This document shows, in pieces, positions 1 to 38,500 of a stretch of 64,000 nucleotides of DNA. The notes under the pieces are model-generated. The model saw nothing but the letters and a program-made list of their open reading frames with translations. It did no database searches and had not been told where the DNA came from. The stretch lies in contig OY741271.1 of assembly GCA_963514095.1 (NCBI GenBank), positions 13,694,772 through 13,758,771 of the forward strand. Direction: 5' to 3'. Position 1 is the first letter of the stretch; each line of letters opens with the position of its first letter. This DNA comes from Eutrigla gurnardus (lineage: Eukaryota > Chordata > Actinopteri > Perciformes > Triglidae). The translations under genes were made by a program, and so were the position numbers.

Positions 1-3000
1 TCCATCCAGACCTCAGCCAGGCGCACCTGGTTGCGAGTGATGACTGCTGTGCCCTTGGGGAAAGTGTGAGGACTCTTGGTGCGGAAGACGTGACCCACCA
101 CAGAACAAGGGATGATCTCTAGCTGACCTCCACACTGCCACACCTGGGAATCACATTTCACACAGGTAGAAGTTCAGACTCTAACTTGATAATCAGAGGG
201 AGACTTAAATGTGTGGACTGGCGTAAAGAGACCGACCCTGAACGACATCTCCACATTTTCACCGCCCCAGATCTCCATCTTGTCATCATATGATCCAATG
301 TGTTCAAAGTACTTCTTGGAGATTGAGAAGAGACCTCCGGCAAAAGTAGGCGTTCTGAAATATTCAGAGGCACACACAAAAAGCTTTAGAAACTTAAATG
401 ATTCAAGATGTTCTGAGGGAAACCAATACGATCCTTCTTACTTTACAGGGTAGGTTTCATCCTTGCGCAGCTTTCTCGCATCCTCAGGGATCGCCTCCCA
501 GCCGAAACCGAGGCTCCAGTCAAAGTTACCGCGGTTGAAAGAGCGGCTGGTGACCACAGGCTTGTAGAAACTAAAGGTGTTGAGGTCAATGGTGGAGATC
601 TCTGGACTAACCACAGCAGTGGGTTCCTCAACAATGCGGAACAACAGGGGCTCTAGCCAACCATGGAAACACTCACCTAGACAGGGAACAAGGACAGGGA
701 TCACGTAAAAATGTACTTCTTAACCCGTCTTTCAAATTATTTACTTAAAGTCTGTCCGTCTGTTAAGTCACTGTCTATTGTCAAAGCAGTCAACACCACA
801 GTGATTGAGCCTATGGCCCACGGATGAAAGTATAATTATATATTTGCTCTATTACAAACAGAGTATATGGCAATATTCACAGAATAAAATGCTGTTTTAC
901 AGTTTTTCCTATAAATACCAACATAAAATAGAGATATGCACACAATTATGAAATCTTGAAGTTCATGTATCAACAAAAAAGCTCCAGACTGCTAAACTTC
1001 TAAATTGTAAATCAACTTTAACACCAATCAGTTTCAGGTGAAGAGTTATGATGAGACAAGGCATCGTGAACATGCTAGTATTAGATCACATTTAGCAGAC
1101 GCTTGCGTCCAAAGTAACAAATATTTCATAATTTCTTTGAAGACTGAGGGAGATTTATTTACATTTAAAAATATTTAAAATTTGATTTACTGCCAACAAT
1201 TAATGTAACAATCACAATAATGTTTTTGCTTCCTTCCTTATAAATTAATCTGCTGTCAGGGTTATTCTCTCTAATCACAAAAATATTTTCTGACCCCAAA
1301 CAATATATACCGTCATATTAGGCAAAATAATGACAATTCTATCCAATATATGAGACATTTTCTTGCAGTTATGTTAATACGTATATTTTTGAAAAACTTC
1401 ATATTATCTCCCAACCCTCTCAGTGCTATGGCCACAACGAGATACACACAGCTGCTTAAAAATGGCCAGTGTGGCTACTGTTGGTTGTGTGCGTGTGCTT
1501 CCTCACAGTGTGCATCAAGAAAGGTTAGCACTTCGCCCTGAGCGATACTGGCACCCAGCAGCCTGGCAGTGATCAGGCCCTTCCTCTCCAGCTGCCTCAC
1601 AACATGGACAATCTTCAGCTGACGCACATATTCCTCCAGTTGGCTTTTTAGGTGCTCTGTGGAAATAAATATAAAAAACATTATCCTGTCTGTCTCGTCT
1701 TCTTTTAAAGCTATGTTGTTGCCTCTGGTGAGCTCCTGTGGTTGAAGCTCTTATCTTGTTGGAAACGGTTACAGATGAAACAGAGCACTGTTGAGCCTCA
1801 CTCAACGGTGCTCTGTTGCTCAGATGCTGCAACATACTTCAAACTTACAGACAGAATTACAAGCTATTATTTTCAGCATCATCAATAATAGTAGAGCAGC
1901 TACCCCAGATAAGAAAAAGTGAAATAATAATACGTTACCAATGAAACCAAGAGGTAGCAGTGAAGTGGAAACTGCTTCTAAATCAGGGTCACACTTCCCT
2001 TCTAAGAGCATTCATTACCACAATGCACGTTTGCACATTTTGACATAAGTTTCAGTCTAAATGAAGACTGCAACCACAAGTTCTACACTTGATGACAGAG
2101 CAGCAGCTCCAGTAGCAAAAAGGGAAGTTAGCTTAGAGCAGGAAATACAGCTGAGGGTAACAGCACATGAGCTTCTGTTAGAAATAACTGACAGAGGATA
2201 GTTATAGCTCAGTCAATGACATTAAAAAAACCCAATGCTGAGGTATTCGAGAACAGATGAGGCTGTTTGCGTGACATTAGTATTAGAACTCATTTTCCGA
2301 CCTGCATTTACTCTAATTATCGCATATAGAAACATTTAAAGATAAAGAGATAGTAAACCGCACAGTCAAACCCATGGGGGAGTGATAGAAGGCGTATGAG
2401 GTGGAAATTGCTTCTTCCCATGAATTTGAACAATTTCCTGTATTACACCAGACATTTACACACAACTCAATAATGTTGCTGCTGTGCAATAATCAATGTA
2501 ATTTCCCTAAAATAAACTGTTTCCACAGTCAAAGCAGCCTAACAGGTTGTACAAACACACTATGCAAAGTTGCATTCATCTGTCAAAGATGAGCCTCTTT
2601 CCTTTTGCAAACACTCACTGAGGTGGACGTGCCGTTGGAGAGTCTCTTGTCAAGATGGTGTGCACCACTATCATTTGTATATCACTGGAGGCCAGCCTTG
2701 TGGACATGCCCACAGTAAAAAACACACAGGGTTGTTTTCATTTATAACACTCTGCTTGCCCGTTACCGTGTGTGCAATCTGTTAAAAATCCCAAGGCGTC
2801 ACCCTTCTTATCAAAGCTCACTGCTTACAATGACTGGAGCGCTGCCCTAAAAACTCCGAAGGTCAATTTAATTAATAAATCACTTATAACTCGAGACTTC
2901 AGGACTTTCTGATTGTGCTGTGCAACGGTTCCCTCCCTCCACCTTGTTTAACAAATTACTCACCTGAGCTTCCTGGTGAAGTCTTCAATTTTATCTTACC

Positions 3001-4342
3001 ATAATTACAGAAAACGTCAGTACAACATTGAAGGAGGGTTTTGGAGGAGTTTTAGCAGAGCTGCTGAGCTTACACATTTGTTCCTCACTTACCGCCTGAT
3101 TAAGAGCAGAAATAAGAATGTGATAAAACTAAACTCCCCTCACTGTTGCAAAGCTCTTATACAAGCTCTTTTATATTTTGCTGCCAGTGTGTCCTAAAGT
3201 ATGTTTTGTCATTAGTGCACGTTTATACTTCTCACACCTGCAACGCTGGCGTCGTCTACCAAGATGATCTCTTTGAGCAGGATAGCAGGAGACGTGTGCA
3301 GGACGCTGTGGACCGTCCTGAGGAGCGTGGACCAAGCCTCGTTGTGGAACACGATAATGACACTGGTGGTAGGCAGAGGAGGACAGCGAGGAAACTTCCT
3401 GTCCACGCACCTGAGCGGGGTGAGCCACGTCAGAACACACAGAGGGACAAAGAAGCGTGCCAGAGTGAGGTTCATATCTGATGAAATGAAAGTCACACAG
3501 AAGGACGCGCAGAGCCACGTATAACAGACCATTGTTAGCACAACGAGTAAACAGACATAAGCAATCAGCTCATCCATTAAGCCACTTGAAAAAGAAATAG
3601 CTCAAGGCCTGTCGAGCGTCTGACATGTTCATGAGTGTGACAAACATTTGCAATGCGTAAAAGTAAAAAGTATTAACCAAGTGATTTTCCTGAATAATGA
3701 AGAGCGCTGTATGAAAATCCATGTACCGGTAAATAATTTACTGCTCTGAGCATGACTCCAGAGGATATTATCTGGCCTGCTGTGTACATGTCGGCACACT
3801 TGCTGATAAAATAATTATTTGTCTAAACTATCTCAGATTATTTTAAGAACATGTTCTTACTCTGGAGGCCTCGTGTCATCTCCAAGACTACGGCTGAGCG
3901 AGATGCGGTCACTGGCAAACTGATTAAAACAGTGCCGCGTCATACCCTCCTCTTTCTCCTTCTCCTCCTCTGGGGACATGTGGTCTTTCTGATATCCCTT
4001 CCCATTAGCCCCTGGTCTTGTGGAGTCCTGAGGCGGTCTCTCCAGGTGAGGTTTGAGCTGGGCTTGAGTGTAGAATCCAGCGGGGCATTTGGCGTCCTCG
4101 GTGGGCTGCTCCTGTACTGGCGGTGCCTCTGGAGCTCCGATCTGGAAGCCAATATTGTTGACAGCCTCTCGCACCATGCCCATGACCTTATCCTTCTTGT
4201 CCACGAGCTCCTGAAACCAGGGGTCACCGGCAGGCGAAGAGCCGACATCCCGCTGGAGAACCACAAGGACCACCATGAAGAGGGTCCCAGCAAGGAGCAC
4301 CAGTTTCACGGGGGACATACGCCGCCGTAGGAACAGACGCAT
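1..4342 (-). CDS. galnt6: Polypeptide N-acetylgalactosaminyltransferase 6, 5' part (cut by window edge)
   Basis: Golgi type II membrane enzyme that transfers GalNAc from UDP-GalNAc to Ser/Thr, the first step of mucin-type O-glycosylation. Coding exons (minus): 4342-3861, 3410-3238, 1656-1507, 676-442, 354-237 and 143 to beyond base 1. All joins keep frame and all introns are GT-AG. About 433 residues are encoded here; the family is about 620, so the rest of the catalytic domain and the ricin-type lectin domain lie outside. Residues about 10-30 form the signal anchor. The stem is charged, and the catalytic domain begins near residue 140. Visible motifs are the Mn-binding DxH (D266, H268 in FLDAHCEC), WGGEN at 376-380 and a probable third metal ligand, H404 in GHVFR. 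The start MRLF, the HRDV-like stem (QRDVGSS) and the RHCFN-FASDRIS block fit GALNT6 better than GALNT3. Orthology is from remembered family sequence. Confidence 0.93.
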
Positions 4343-4367
4343 GTTTCACCGGGTGTTGCTCCCAAAG
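4343..4367 (-). other. galnt6: galnt6 5' UTR portion of first coding exon
   Basis: On the minus strand a T-rich tract ending CTGCTTTTAACAG places a 3' splice site just before 4367, so 25 bases of untranslated exon precede the ATG at 4342. The acceptor pairs well with the strong donor at 5657/5656. The exon boundary is seen in sequence, but its use is inferred. Confidence 0.6.
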
Positions 4368-5656
4368 CTGTTAAAAGCAGAAAAAAACAAAAACAAAGTA
4401 AGTCCCCAGTCGCTGGCTGCAAAAACGTTTGCACGTGAGGGTTTCAGCCAATATCTGAAAAAAAGACTCCTTATAAAATCCTCTGAAAGCCTCACATGCT
4501 TCTACACACTAAACATTCTGTGAATTCTTCCTGAAGCAAAAAAAACAAACAAAAAAAACACAAGCAAAGAGATACATTTCCTAAAACCGGTTTGTGCGTC
4601 CGTGCAAGTGTCATAGCAGCAGGAAAGCTCGCTACTCCTGGTCTCCTCAGGAAACAGTCCCACAGGGCAGGTGGAGGGAACAGGTAGGAAGAGAGAGAGA
4701 GAGTGAACAAACACACCACACCTCTCGGTAAACACCTTGAATTCACCTGTCCTGGCCGCGGTCCTCCAGGACCCACGTGGCAGCAGGTGGGCTGCAACAC
4801 CCCTGGCTCAGCCTGCAACTCCCTCACCTGTTAATGAGTGACAACGCCTCGCTACCTGCACCAGAAGACACCTCTCCCATAATGATCAGCTGTCACCTGG
4901 TACAGGAACTGGCGTTTGCTATGTGGTGCGTGAGGGGATCATAACATAAGCCTAGGCACAATGAGAGACTGTTTCCTGCTGAAACAGGATATCACTGCAA
5001 TGTGGCACATCTGCGTGTCCGTAGGTGATCACTGTTCTGTTGGAGACTCACTCTTACTTGTTCATAATTAATTTAATGTATTCTCAAGCCAGCCTCCTTC
5101 ATAATTGATTCAGGAGGACACTCCTTTGGTGTTCCAGAGAAGGGGGGACAGTCCACTCTGGACGTAGTGGTCCTCTGGACCAGTTGGTCCACTTTGTTGG
5201 TCACTGAAGTGACAACACAGGAGTGAAGAAAAGACATAAGATGAAATCAATATGATGTGGGATGTAAATCTGGATTAAACTCCCATTAAAGTCCCCATCA
5301 GGTCTGTTTTTAGTCCTTACGGGAAGGACCAAGTGTTATTTTATTTCCACTTCCCCACAGCTCATAACTTGAAGCACAAATAAACAAGAAGTGCCGACAA
5401 CTGACTGAAATAATTCAGCTGAACGACGCGTTAAAGCAAAGTTAAAGAGGAACTGTAACGTTTCCTTATTCAGGATATGTTCACGTATTAATCACGTTCG
5501 GTCTCTTTCAGCGGCTCTAGGAGCGTTATGTGCCAGACGGACGATACCTGTCCGTCAATATCACAAATGACACCGAAACGCCACTGGAAGGTGAATAATA
5601 CAGGACGAATACTACTGGAAGCTTTCTACTTCTCTCCGAAATGTGACCCCACTTAC
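4368..5656. other. galnt6 5' intron, no other gene seen
   Basis: Between the first coding exon and the candidate noncoding exon I see no coding block and no clear repeat apart from A-rich runs near 4540-4560 and a short GA tract near 4690. The open frames on the minus strand at 4492-4827 have no recognisable protein features. Confidence 0.5.
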
Positions 5657-5930
5657 CTAAAATCAAGAGTAGTCGTCGCCCACACCTGTAGCTGATTGTT
5701 TCTTTATTTGAATAGAAAGTTTCCGCGTGTGTAGCACGTCTTTCCAGTTACTATAAGTTGTCAGACTGGAGTTTTGAACAGAGCCGCGTCGCCTCCCGGC
5801 TTTTCCTTTGAACCGAACAGGTGCCATTTGTTGAAATGATTAGCCGGCGCGAGCGAGTCCCCTGCTGGCCGCGTGCGTCCTACACACCCGGACGTTTCCG
5901 CGCGCTCATCGAAAAGAGGACGTGACCTGT
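5657..5930 (-). promoter_or_regulatory. galnt6: Probable galnt6 noncoding first exon and CpG-rich promoter
   Basis: A perfect-consensus minus-strand donor (TTTAG followed by GTAAGT) sits at 5657/5656, and the interval 5760-5930 is the only CpG-dense stretch upstream of the gene (GCCGGCGCGAGCG, CCGCGCGCTCATCG). No TATA box is obvious, which fits a CpG-type promoter. Splicing from here to 4367 would give an intron of about 1.3 kb. The transcription start cannot be fixed from sequence alone. Confidence 0.5.
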
Positions 5931-6087
5931 GATTGAAATATCAGACGGTCTGTATCAAATGCGGAAGAAACAATACAATACTTTTACAGAAGAAAAAACG
6001 AAACAAACATAATTCTATATTAAAATAATACATATATCATGATGCAGCTATGACACCATCACAGTGTCAATAACTAGTATACACCTG

Positions 6088-6655
6088 CAGGGGTCTCAAA
6101 CTGGCGGCCCGCGGGCCACATCTGGCCCATCCCCCCTCTACATCCGGCCCATGACGGATGTCAAAAATGGTACGTTTTTTTACATGAAATAATCTTATTA
6201 TTTTATACTTGTTTCATATCAATTTAAGCTACCCAAACCCAATTATATTTGTTTCAAAAAGTTAAATAAAAAGTATTTTGTTTGTGCAATACAACGGCAA
6301 AGGGCAGAGGTCATGGTGCTGTGGGCTGTTTTTCCAGCGCGGGGCTGACGCTTCCTTTGTTTGGCCACAAACAGCAAAGATGTGGATGAATGCTACGTGC
6401 CTGACATGTAAGGAAAAAGTCACGGTTCTTAAGTAAATAGTAAAGTAAAATAAAGTAAGGGAAAAACACCTGCACTAAATGTTGAGTACAATGTATATAC
6501 AAATGCATAGTAAGTGCTGTTTGAGGAAACAATAATACAAATATAATAAATGTTAAGAGTTATTGAAAAAAAGTTTTTTCCTCATGAATGTTGACATGGC
6601 CCTCCTATGAGATGACCATCAGCGGCCCCAAGCCAATTTGAGTTTGAGACCCCTG
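6088..6655. mobile_element. Nonautonomous hAT-like MITE, 568 bp
   Basis: The left end begins CAGGGGTCTCAAACTGG and the right end finishes TTTGAGTTTGAGACCCCTG, so terminal inverted repeats of about 16 bases bound the element. Just inside the left end is the GGCGGCCCGCGGGCC block typical of hAT-Charlie-type elements in vertebrates. No intact transposase frame is present. I could not find an exact 8-bp target duplication in the immediate flanks, which suggests age or slightly wrong ends. Confidence 0.7.
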
Positions 6656-8117
6656 AGTGTGTATTACACACTACAAGTCCCTGCATCATCAGCCTATTAC
6701 AGTAACATTGGTGCTTTTTCATCGGGGATTAGAAGGAATTTATGTCGCTTAATTAATGTTCAGCATAGAGGCTGTGAGTGAACATTGCTATTACCTCCAC
6801 AGACATTCATTATTCATGTGCGAGCAATTACATACTCTCTCCCATATCGCCCTCTTGAAACTGTAGACTGATTATTCAGAAAAGGAGAAGGAGGCGTCTC
6901 TCAGGTTACTGTCACAGGGAGAAATCTTGATTGCAGGCTGCTGATTAACATGAGAGCTAAATGAAAACCCAAACAAATAAACAGACTAAAGTAAGACATC
7001 AGAAATAAACTATTGGGAGAAGCTGAAATGCCACTGACTATTCTCAAACAGCAATAATCATAAACATTATTATTATTATTTTTTTTTTTTACTGTTTATT
7101 CCCCTTGACGCAGCTTAATAACAACACTAAGCCAGGTGGTGTTCTAGCTATCTTCTGTAAAAAATATTTTACTAATATTTCTACGAGAGTATAAATATGT
7201 AGAGTAATAAACCATATAAACAGAATCAATACAAAACAGCCATTTATTAATTTATTGTCGAGGGGAAATGAATTAAATCAACCATTGCACTATTTCCTAA
7301 ACTGTCACTTTTAAAAGTTGAATTCAACAGTGTTCAGTCGACCTTTCATTTAGAGGAAGTGGGGATCTTTTTATGTAGCCTATGAAGGCGGCGTTTCTTT
7401 TGTGTGTGGCTCAGACAGAAAAGTGAGCATTTCAACACCAGGTGTAACGCTCGCCTTGATGTCAATGTAAAATACACCTGCACTTTTCAGTGTGACGTCA
7501 AATCATTTTGCCCTCTAGTACAATGATTAATCTCCTTTCTCAGTAGTAGTTTCATTGCGGACAAATATAGTAATTATTACATACATTCATATCATTATTG
7601 TTTCAAAAGACTCATTTTGGGGAGGGTTACAAGCTTTCATGTGCCAAATACAAACAGATGGGGCCAAATACTGTTGTGTAACGTTGTGAATATTGGTCCA
7701 TGACGTATGCAGACCTGGAAACTGCATAATCTAAAAGGTAATACTTGTGAGCAGGCAGAACATTCCTGCATACAGTTAATCCTGAAGCCTCAGGAAACCG
7801 GTTTGCATTTACACATTGTAACACAATCCCAACTAAACGTTTCGTAGGCTTTTTGCTTATTTAGGTCGGAATGAAATCAGTCAAAATCACAGACCGGTAA
7901 AAGGCGCAGTAGACATGATTCTCTTCAAACGATCATTTTTTGACACACGCGAAATCAGTAATGGACACACAACTCCAAGGAAAAATATAAAACATGCCTT
8001 GCAGCAACCAGTTTGGCAAGAAAGCATTGTCATACAGTATCATAAAAACCTCACAGTGAAAAGTTACAGTATGCTCCTTTATAGATAAAGTTCAGCATTC
8101 AGTTATGTGTGCTCACA

Positions 8118-8173
<56 letters not shown>

Positions 8174-9059
8174 TATATAAAATGTTTCATAACAGTTTCA
8201 GAATCTCTCGTCAGTACCATGATACTAATGCAACTATCCTTCCTTCATTTCATAGTTCTTGATTTTGGCTTGAACCAAAAATACATTGCAGGGCGGGAGT
8301 AATCAATCGTACATTTCAGTGAACCGCGGGCAGCCTTGTGTCCAGACGGAGGCTAATCACAAGCTAGAAGAAAACAAAGAAGGCCCCGATAAGAAACACA
8401 GAAGTCCAAGCCAAGGTTATCGTGAGTGTTTTCTATCTGCCTACGTGTGCACGTGTGTGTGTTCCACTTTATGAATAAGTCCACGACGAGAGGTGTTCGT
8501 CCCTACCGACGACAGTGACGTTACCGTGGCGTTTGCTGTCAGAATATGAATAAATAACTTATGCTGAACATAGTCGTTAGTGTGTGTTTCATATCAAACA
8601 TTTGTTCTTTGGTCATTTTCATCCTTGATGTTGTCCTTGCATATTTTCTTTTAAGTAACAGTTTTGTAGTTTATATTTTATATATCTATATCTATAGATA
8701 TATATTCTTTTTGTACAAGGTCATCACAAAAATCCGTCTGCAGGAAAATACTAACTGACTCCAGATGAAATACTTGTACTATTGCTCATAAACACAAGCA
8801 TAGCCACTTCCATCCTAAGGCAACTGGGCTTCGTGATCTCTCGAGCAGCTTGGGGGAGAAAAAGCCTTCGAACATGAAGTGCATCTGAGTACGTGACAAC
8901 ATACAGACAGGGCCGAGCTCGTCTCCCGCTGGATGATTTCTGTCCTCAGTGTGTTTGCACCGATGCTTCAGTGCTCATCGCCGAGCTGACCACTCAGTCT
9001 CTCTGTGTTCTGTCCTGTCAGTGCGGTGGGAGTCACGCTGCGGTCCGCCTGCCCTGTCG
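6656..9059. other. galnt6-adcy6 spacer; probable adcy6 3' UTR in its right part
   Basis: No coding exon is visible. The right part directly follows the adcy6 stop codon and is probably its 3' UTR on the minus strand. Candidate poly(A) signals are TTTATT on the plus strand (AATAAA on minus) near 7238 and 7247, which would give a 3' UTR of about 1.8 kb. A (CA)n microsatellite lies at 8114-8170, and an AT-rich palindromic stretch lies near 8680-8705. The UTR extent is inference. Confidence 0.4.
8114..8170. repeat. (CA)n microsatellite
   Basis: Uninterrupted CA dinucleotides for nearly 60 bases, within the likely adcy6 3' UTR or just beyond it. Confidence 0.95.
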
Positions 9060-34566
<25,507 letters not shown>

Positions 34567-34660
34567 CCTAAACAAAACACATTGGAAGAACGTATTTGAA
34601 ATATGAACATGCAAATGCCAGTTGAGAGATAATGGCGTGGGGAAAGGCGGAACGTCTCAC

Positions 34661-34829
34661 CTGTGTGGGCTTTATTGCGCGTAGCAACACTGCACTCTCA
34701 CACACCATGAGCTCCGACTGACCCAAGGCATCAGAGGTGCGTCTGTGTCGGAGCCATCCTTCCTCGTGGAAACAAGTCAGCGTGCCAACCCTACACACCA
34801 CCCAGAGCCTCTGTGCACCACCTGTTTTC
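34661..34829 (-). other. adcy6: Candidate adcy6 5' UTR exon
   Basis: On the minus strand a TTTTCTTCCCAG acceptor before 34829 and a CACAG/GTGAGA donor after 34661 bound 169 bases, about 90 bases upstream of the first coding exon. There is no coding continuity with exon 1. It could be a noncoding cassette exon or a chance pair of sites, since the downstream intron would be only 93 bases. Confidence 0.35.
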
Positions 34830-35490
34830 CTGGGAAGAAAACACACCAACAATACACATGATCTTGGTGAGCTAACGCCGCCTGAGGAAATATGAACCGA
34901 GGGTCAAGATCATTATGGATACATAAACAGATTTTTTTTTCTCTGTGGATGAGGTCGCTCTGTTGTTTATTTATGTTTGCATGTGCACGTCTCGGCGCAT
35001 GATTGCCTGGCGGAAAACTCGGACCATCACGTAGCTGAGACAGGAAATAATAACTAGCATGCGGTTCATCGCGTTCTCCCTCATCGCCATCCTCCCAACC
35101 ACTCCAACAGACTCTCCACTGATTGCTGGATTTCGAACGGGTATCTTTTGGAGGAGACTAGCAACTCTTCTCGGTGCTCTATCACTCCAATCTGCGTACC
35201 ATCTTGAGTGGGCAGGACACGGGTGTGCTCGACAAAGGCCTACTGAGTGGGCACCATCAGAGATCAAGAGCTCTCCAGTCCAGATTAAATTGCCCATGCT
35301 TCCCCCATTAGCTTTGATGACTCACTATTGCTGGCTTCTGGCAGCACATGTCAAGGACACTGCTAACCTCTAAACTCAATAAGCAAATCTCTGCCAGGCG
35401 GACTGAGCCGAGACAAACAGTGGGAAGAGCACACACCAACCGCACACATGGTCGTGTTTACAATCAACAGCAGTTTGTAATAGGAGTTGG

Positions 35491-35491
<1 letters not shown>

Positions 35492-35551
<60 letters not shown>
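35492..35551. repeat. (CA)n microsatellite
   Basis: Thirty CA units between the candidate adcy6 5' UTR exon and the promoter, in a 5' intron. Confidence 0.95.
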
Positions 35552-35554
<3 letters not shown>

Positions 35555-36519
35555 TAATTGAAAGGTTGGTATGAGTGTCTGGATTGTGTCTGAAATACAT
35601 CTGTTTTTTTTATTATTATTAAAGATTAGGAATGTGTTCCTGCTTGGAAACCCTTTTACTCGACAGCTATAATGAATAAAACCTCCTTCTGATAATTATC
35701 TAGTAACTAACCCCAAACACTAGCACAACAACCAGCATCAATTCGGCAAACATGTCGCCGGTTCAGCTCCAGCTCGTCGGCTTCCTGCAGCAATAACCTT
35801 AATCCTCGACTCACCTTTGATACATTCACGACAGGTCAGGCGGCGGCTCTTATGTAATACAATCTGTAGGCTACGTGCACGCATCTGCCACTGGATCTGA
35901 ATGTGATCTGTGCCACATATGGGCCGTCCTGAACGCATCGCGAACCAAGATGGTGATGCGTTCACTTACGTTGCAGTAAAGATTAACAACACCTTGCCGT
36001 TGTGTCTCTCTCTCTCTCTCTCTCCACATAATACTGAACAGCACATTGCTAACACGGGGCCTGATGTTTGGAAGAAAATCATATTACACGTGTGAAGCCA
36101 GGCTGTTTGGATGCAGGCAGTCGGCCGAAGCGCGTTACATAACAGGACGCTCCGAGTCGCCTACAGGCGAAGTCGACAGCTCTCCGTGTTCAAATGAAGC
36201 CTCGCACCGCACATGGAGCCGCCGCACCGCCGGGTAGCCTGAAGTCCGCCTGGAGAGTCTGTAGGCTGCGGGAGAAAGTGCAGCTCGGCACACATCGCCG
36301 CCTTCAGCAACTTATCAGGAGTAAAAAAAAAAACATTCCGTCGGGCAACTTCAATCTCCCTGATCTCGCAGCCCGGTTCACGGGACTAATGTACTACTGT
36401 GCTGTGATAACGGGGTCTACACGCCGGCCCCGTCTCCCTCAATATAAACGCGTACGTCATTATGTTTAGACTCCAAACAGGTCAGAGAAAGAAACTGGCG
36501 TGACCGCTGTGGTGGCCAA

Positions 36520-36547
36520 ACAACAACAACAACAACAACAACAACAA
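36520..36547. repeat. (CAA)n trinucleotide repeat
   Basis: About nine CAA units just downstream of the adcy6 promoter region, in its first intron. Confidence 0.9.
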
Positions 36548-36854
36548 TAAAAATGCCATTTGTTAAATTAGCCGATTTGCATCTCGACACACAATCTAAA
36601 TGAATGAGCCGTGCGAGCAGCAATGCTGTTAGTCAACTACAGTCCTGCAGAACAGTTCGGGTTCCTGAACGCCGCCGCAATCGTCACAGCAAAACACTGT
36701 AGTACAAGTCAGCTGTTGGTGTTTTATCTCCCCCCCTCCTCGACCGCTGCATCCTCGTTAGCCGCGCGTCAGCTTCGCAACAAACAGCGGAGACATGGCA
36801 GCGACACAACCGCGGGAAAAGCCGGAGAGAGGCAAGCAAGCGTCGCCTACTTAC

Positions 36855-37020
36855 CATTGGACATCCTCGTTACACGAGTAACTGTAACACCGCAGTGGAG
36901 CTCCGGTTCGGCTCCGTGTTCACGCAGCCGCCGTGTCGCGCGCCTCCTCGCACGCGGGTCCGAACGTCTGGAAGAGAGAGCGAGAGAGGGAGAGAGAGGG
37001 AGAGAGAGAGAGAGGAGGGG
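36855..37020 (-). promoter_or_regulatory. adcy6: adcy6 CpG-rich promoter and noncoding first exon
   Basis: A strong minus-strand donor (CCAATG/GTAAGT) occurs at 36855/36854, immediately downstream of CpG-dense sequence (CCGCCGTGTCGCGCGCCTCC on plus) and a GA-rich tract at 36970-37014. This is the expected place for the first exon, about 2.3 kb upstream of the coding start. No TATA box is apparent. The exon's 5' limit is not determinable. Confidence 0.6.
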
Positions 37021-37121
37021 GTTCAGAGCTAAGCGAGGACAAACTGCGAATTTGGCCGGACAACCTTCGCTCTTCCCAGCCAGAGCTACAGTACTACATT
37101 CCCATCGCCTCGACCTCCCCG

Positions 37122-37122
37122 A

Positions 37123-37172
<50 letters not shown>
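37122..37172. repeat. Compound (CT)n(CA)n microsatellite
   Basis: About ten CT units followed by fifteen CA units, just upstream of the adcy6 promoter. Confidence 0.9.
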
Positions 37173-37176
<4 letters not shown>

Positions 37177-38244
37177 CGGGTAGACACAGTACACGCTCCC
37201 ACGAGCTGCATTCGTGAACACAGGAGTCCCCCTAGAGGCGGCACGAGACACTTCCTGCCTGTGTGTGTGTGTGGGGGATGTACACTTTTGTTGCAATGTT
37301 TTTCTCACTTTCACATCAGCACACAGTGTCACCCAACGTGTAACACAACACGTATAAAATAACCACGTACATTTCTTTTCTTTTTTTTAAGTGGCAGAAA
37401 AAATATGTAACTCAAGCTTTCAGACGGCGCCAAAGCACCACCTAGTGGACAAATACAGAACCACTGCAAAGAACCCCCCCCCCCCCCAAAAAAAAAAAAA
37501 ACAGGAGTCACGCCGAAACTACTCCAGTGTTTACAATCATTAGAGGAGGTCATTTAAACAGTAAAACAATAAAAGACAGTAAATTAAGTGCATCGGGCTT
37601 TAATGGCCGTACAAGCAGCCAGCAAACAGCCCATCGCATGATTAAGTTGAAGCTGTAAACCAGTAAGGCAACACTGGTATTGACACAGAAGATTGTGTTG
37701 ACTTTTCACCCTTTAAAGCAACAACACACCCTGGAAGATCCCACCGGGAACTTTAGACGTCAGGTTACAGTAAGTCGTTACACGTTATACTGCAGCTTTA
37801 TCAACATAAGGTAGTGCAAGTAGTTATGTTATGTAATTATGTTATAGTAATAGAATAACAGTATAGGCCTACACATACTGCAATAGTGTAATTCCACTAG
37901 TGGTATTCCCATGCAGGGGAATCCAAGTATCAAAGCATTGTATTGAAACACGTATTAAAACTAAAATACATTATCTACATAATGAAGCATGAAAACATTT
38001 ACAACATAGCCTGTACACAACATAATAGTTACAATAAATGGCATTGAGACCAACTAGTCACAAATAAAGAGACAAGATATTTGCAGTAGAAATTCGAACA
38101 AAATTATCATTGAGTTGAGATTTGTGAAGCCAATTTCTATGTTTACAGCTGAATGAATGCGGATACATACGAATACACTACTCATCGCCTGTTTCGTCAG
38201 GTTGACCAGCAGTCGGCGCTGTTGCTCATAAACAGTTTCCACAT

Positions 38245-38500
38245 CAAGGCTGCGTTCAAAATCACACGTTCTGTTTGAACTTTCAGCACATGCTGCAGCT
38301 GTCCTTCACACAATACAGTGTTGCATGCAGTATGCATTCGATTGGGACATACTACTACATCATAACAGTCATAACAAGGATTGTGGATCCAATCGATGTG
38401 GTATTTTTTTTTTTTTTTTTTTGGCATACTGCATTTGACAAAACTTTTCCTAGCATACACATAGTATGGTAGTATGGATATTGGAGCACACAGTGCTTCT
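38245..38500. mobile_element. MITE-like fish repeat
   Basis: The left end, GGCTGCGTTCAAAATCACAC, and the right end, AGTATGGATATTGGAGCACAC, resemble a common fish MITE whose ends read like GTTCCAAATCGCATACT in inverted orientation. The interior has repeated CATACT/AGTATG words and a T19 run. It is diverged, so the ends are approximate. Confidence 0.4.

Noticed and set aside
3851..4330. 159-codon plus-strand frame opposite galnt6 exon 1
   Set aside because: It is an antisense shadow of the coding exon, which matches GALNT6 on the minus strand.
34567..34614. Extension of the adcy6 N terminus to an upstream ATG at 34614
   Set aside because: A TTTGTTTAG splice acceptor lies between, and the family start MSW fits the ATG at 34566.
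36611..37183. 190-codon plus-strand open frame across the adcy6 promoter
   Set aside because: It lies in CpG-rich sequence where stops are rare, ends in a translated CA repeat (HTHTHT), shows no domain and is antisense to the first exon.
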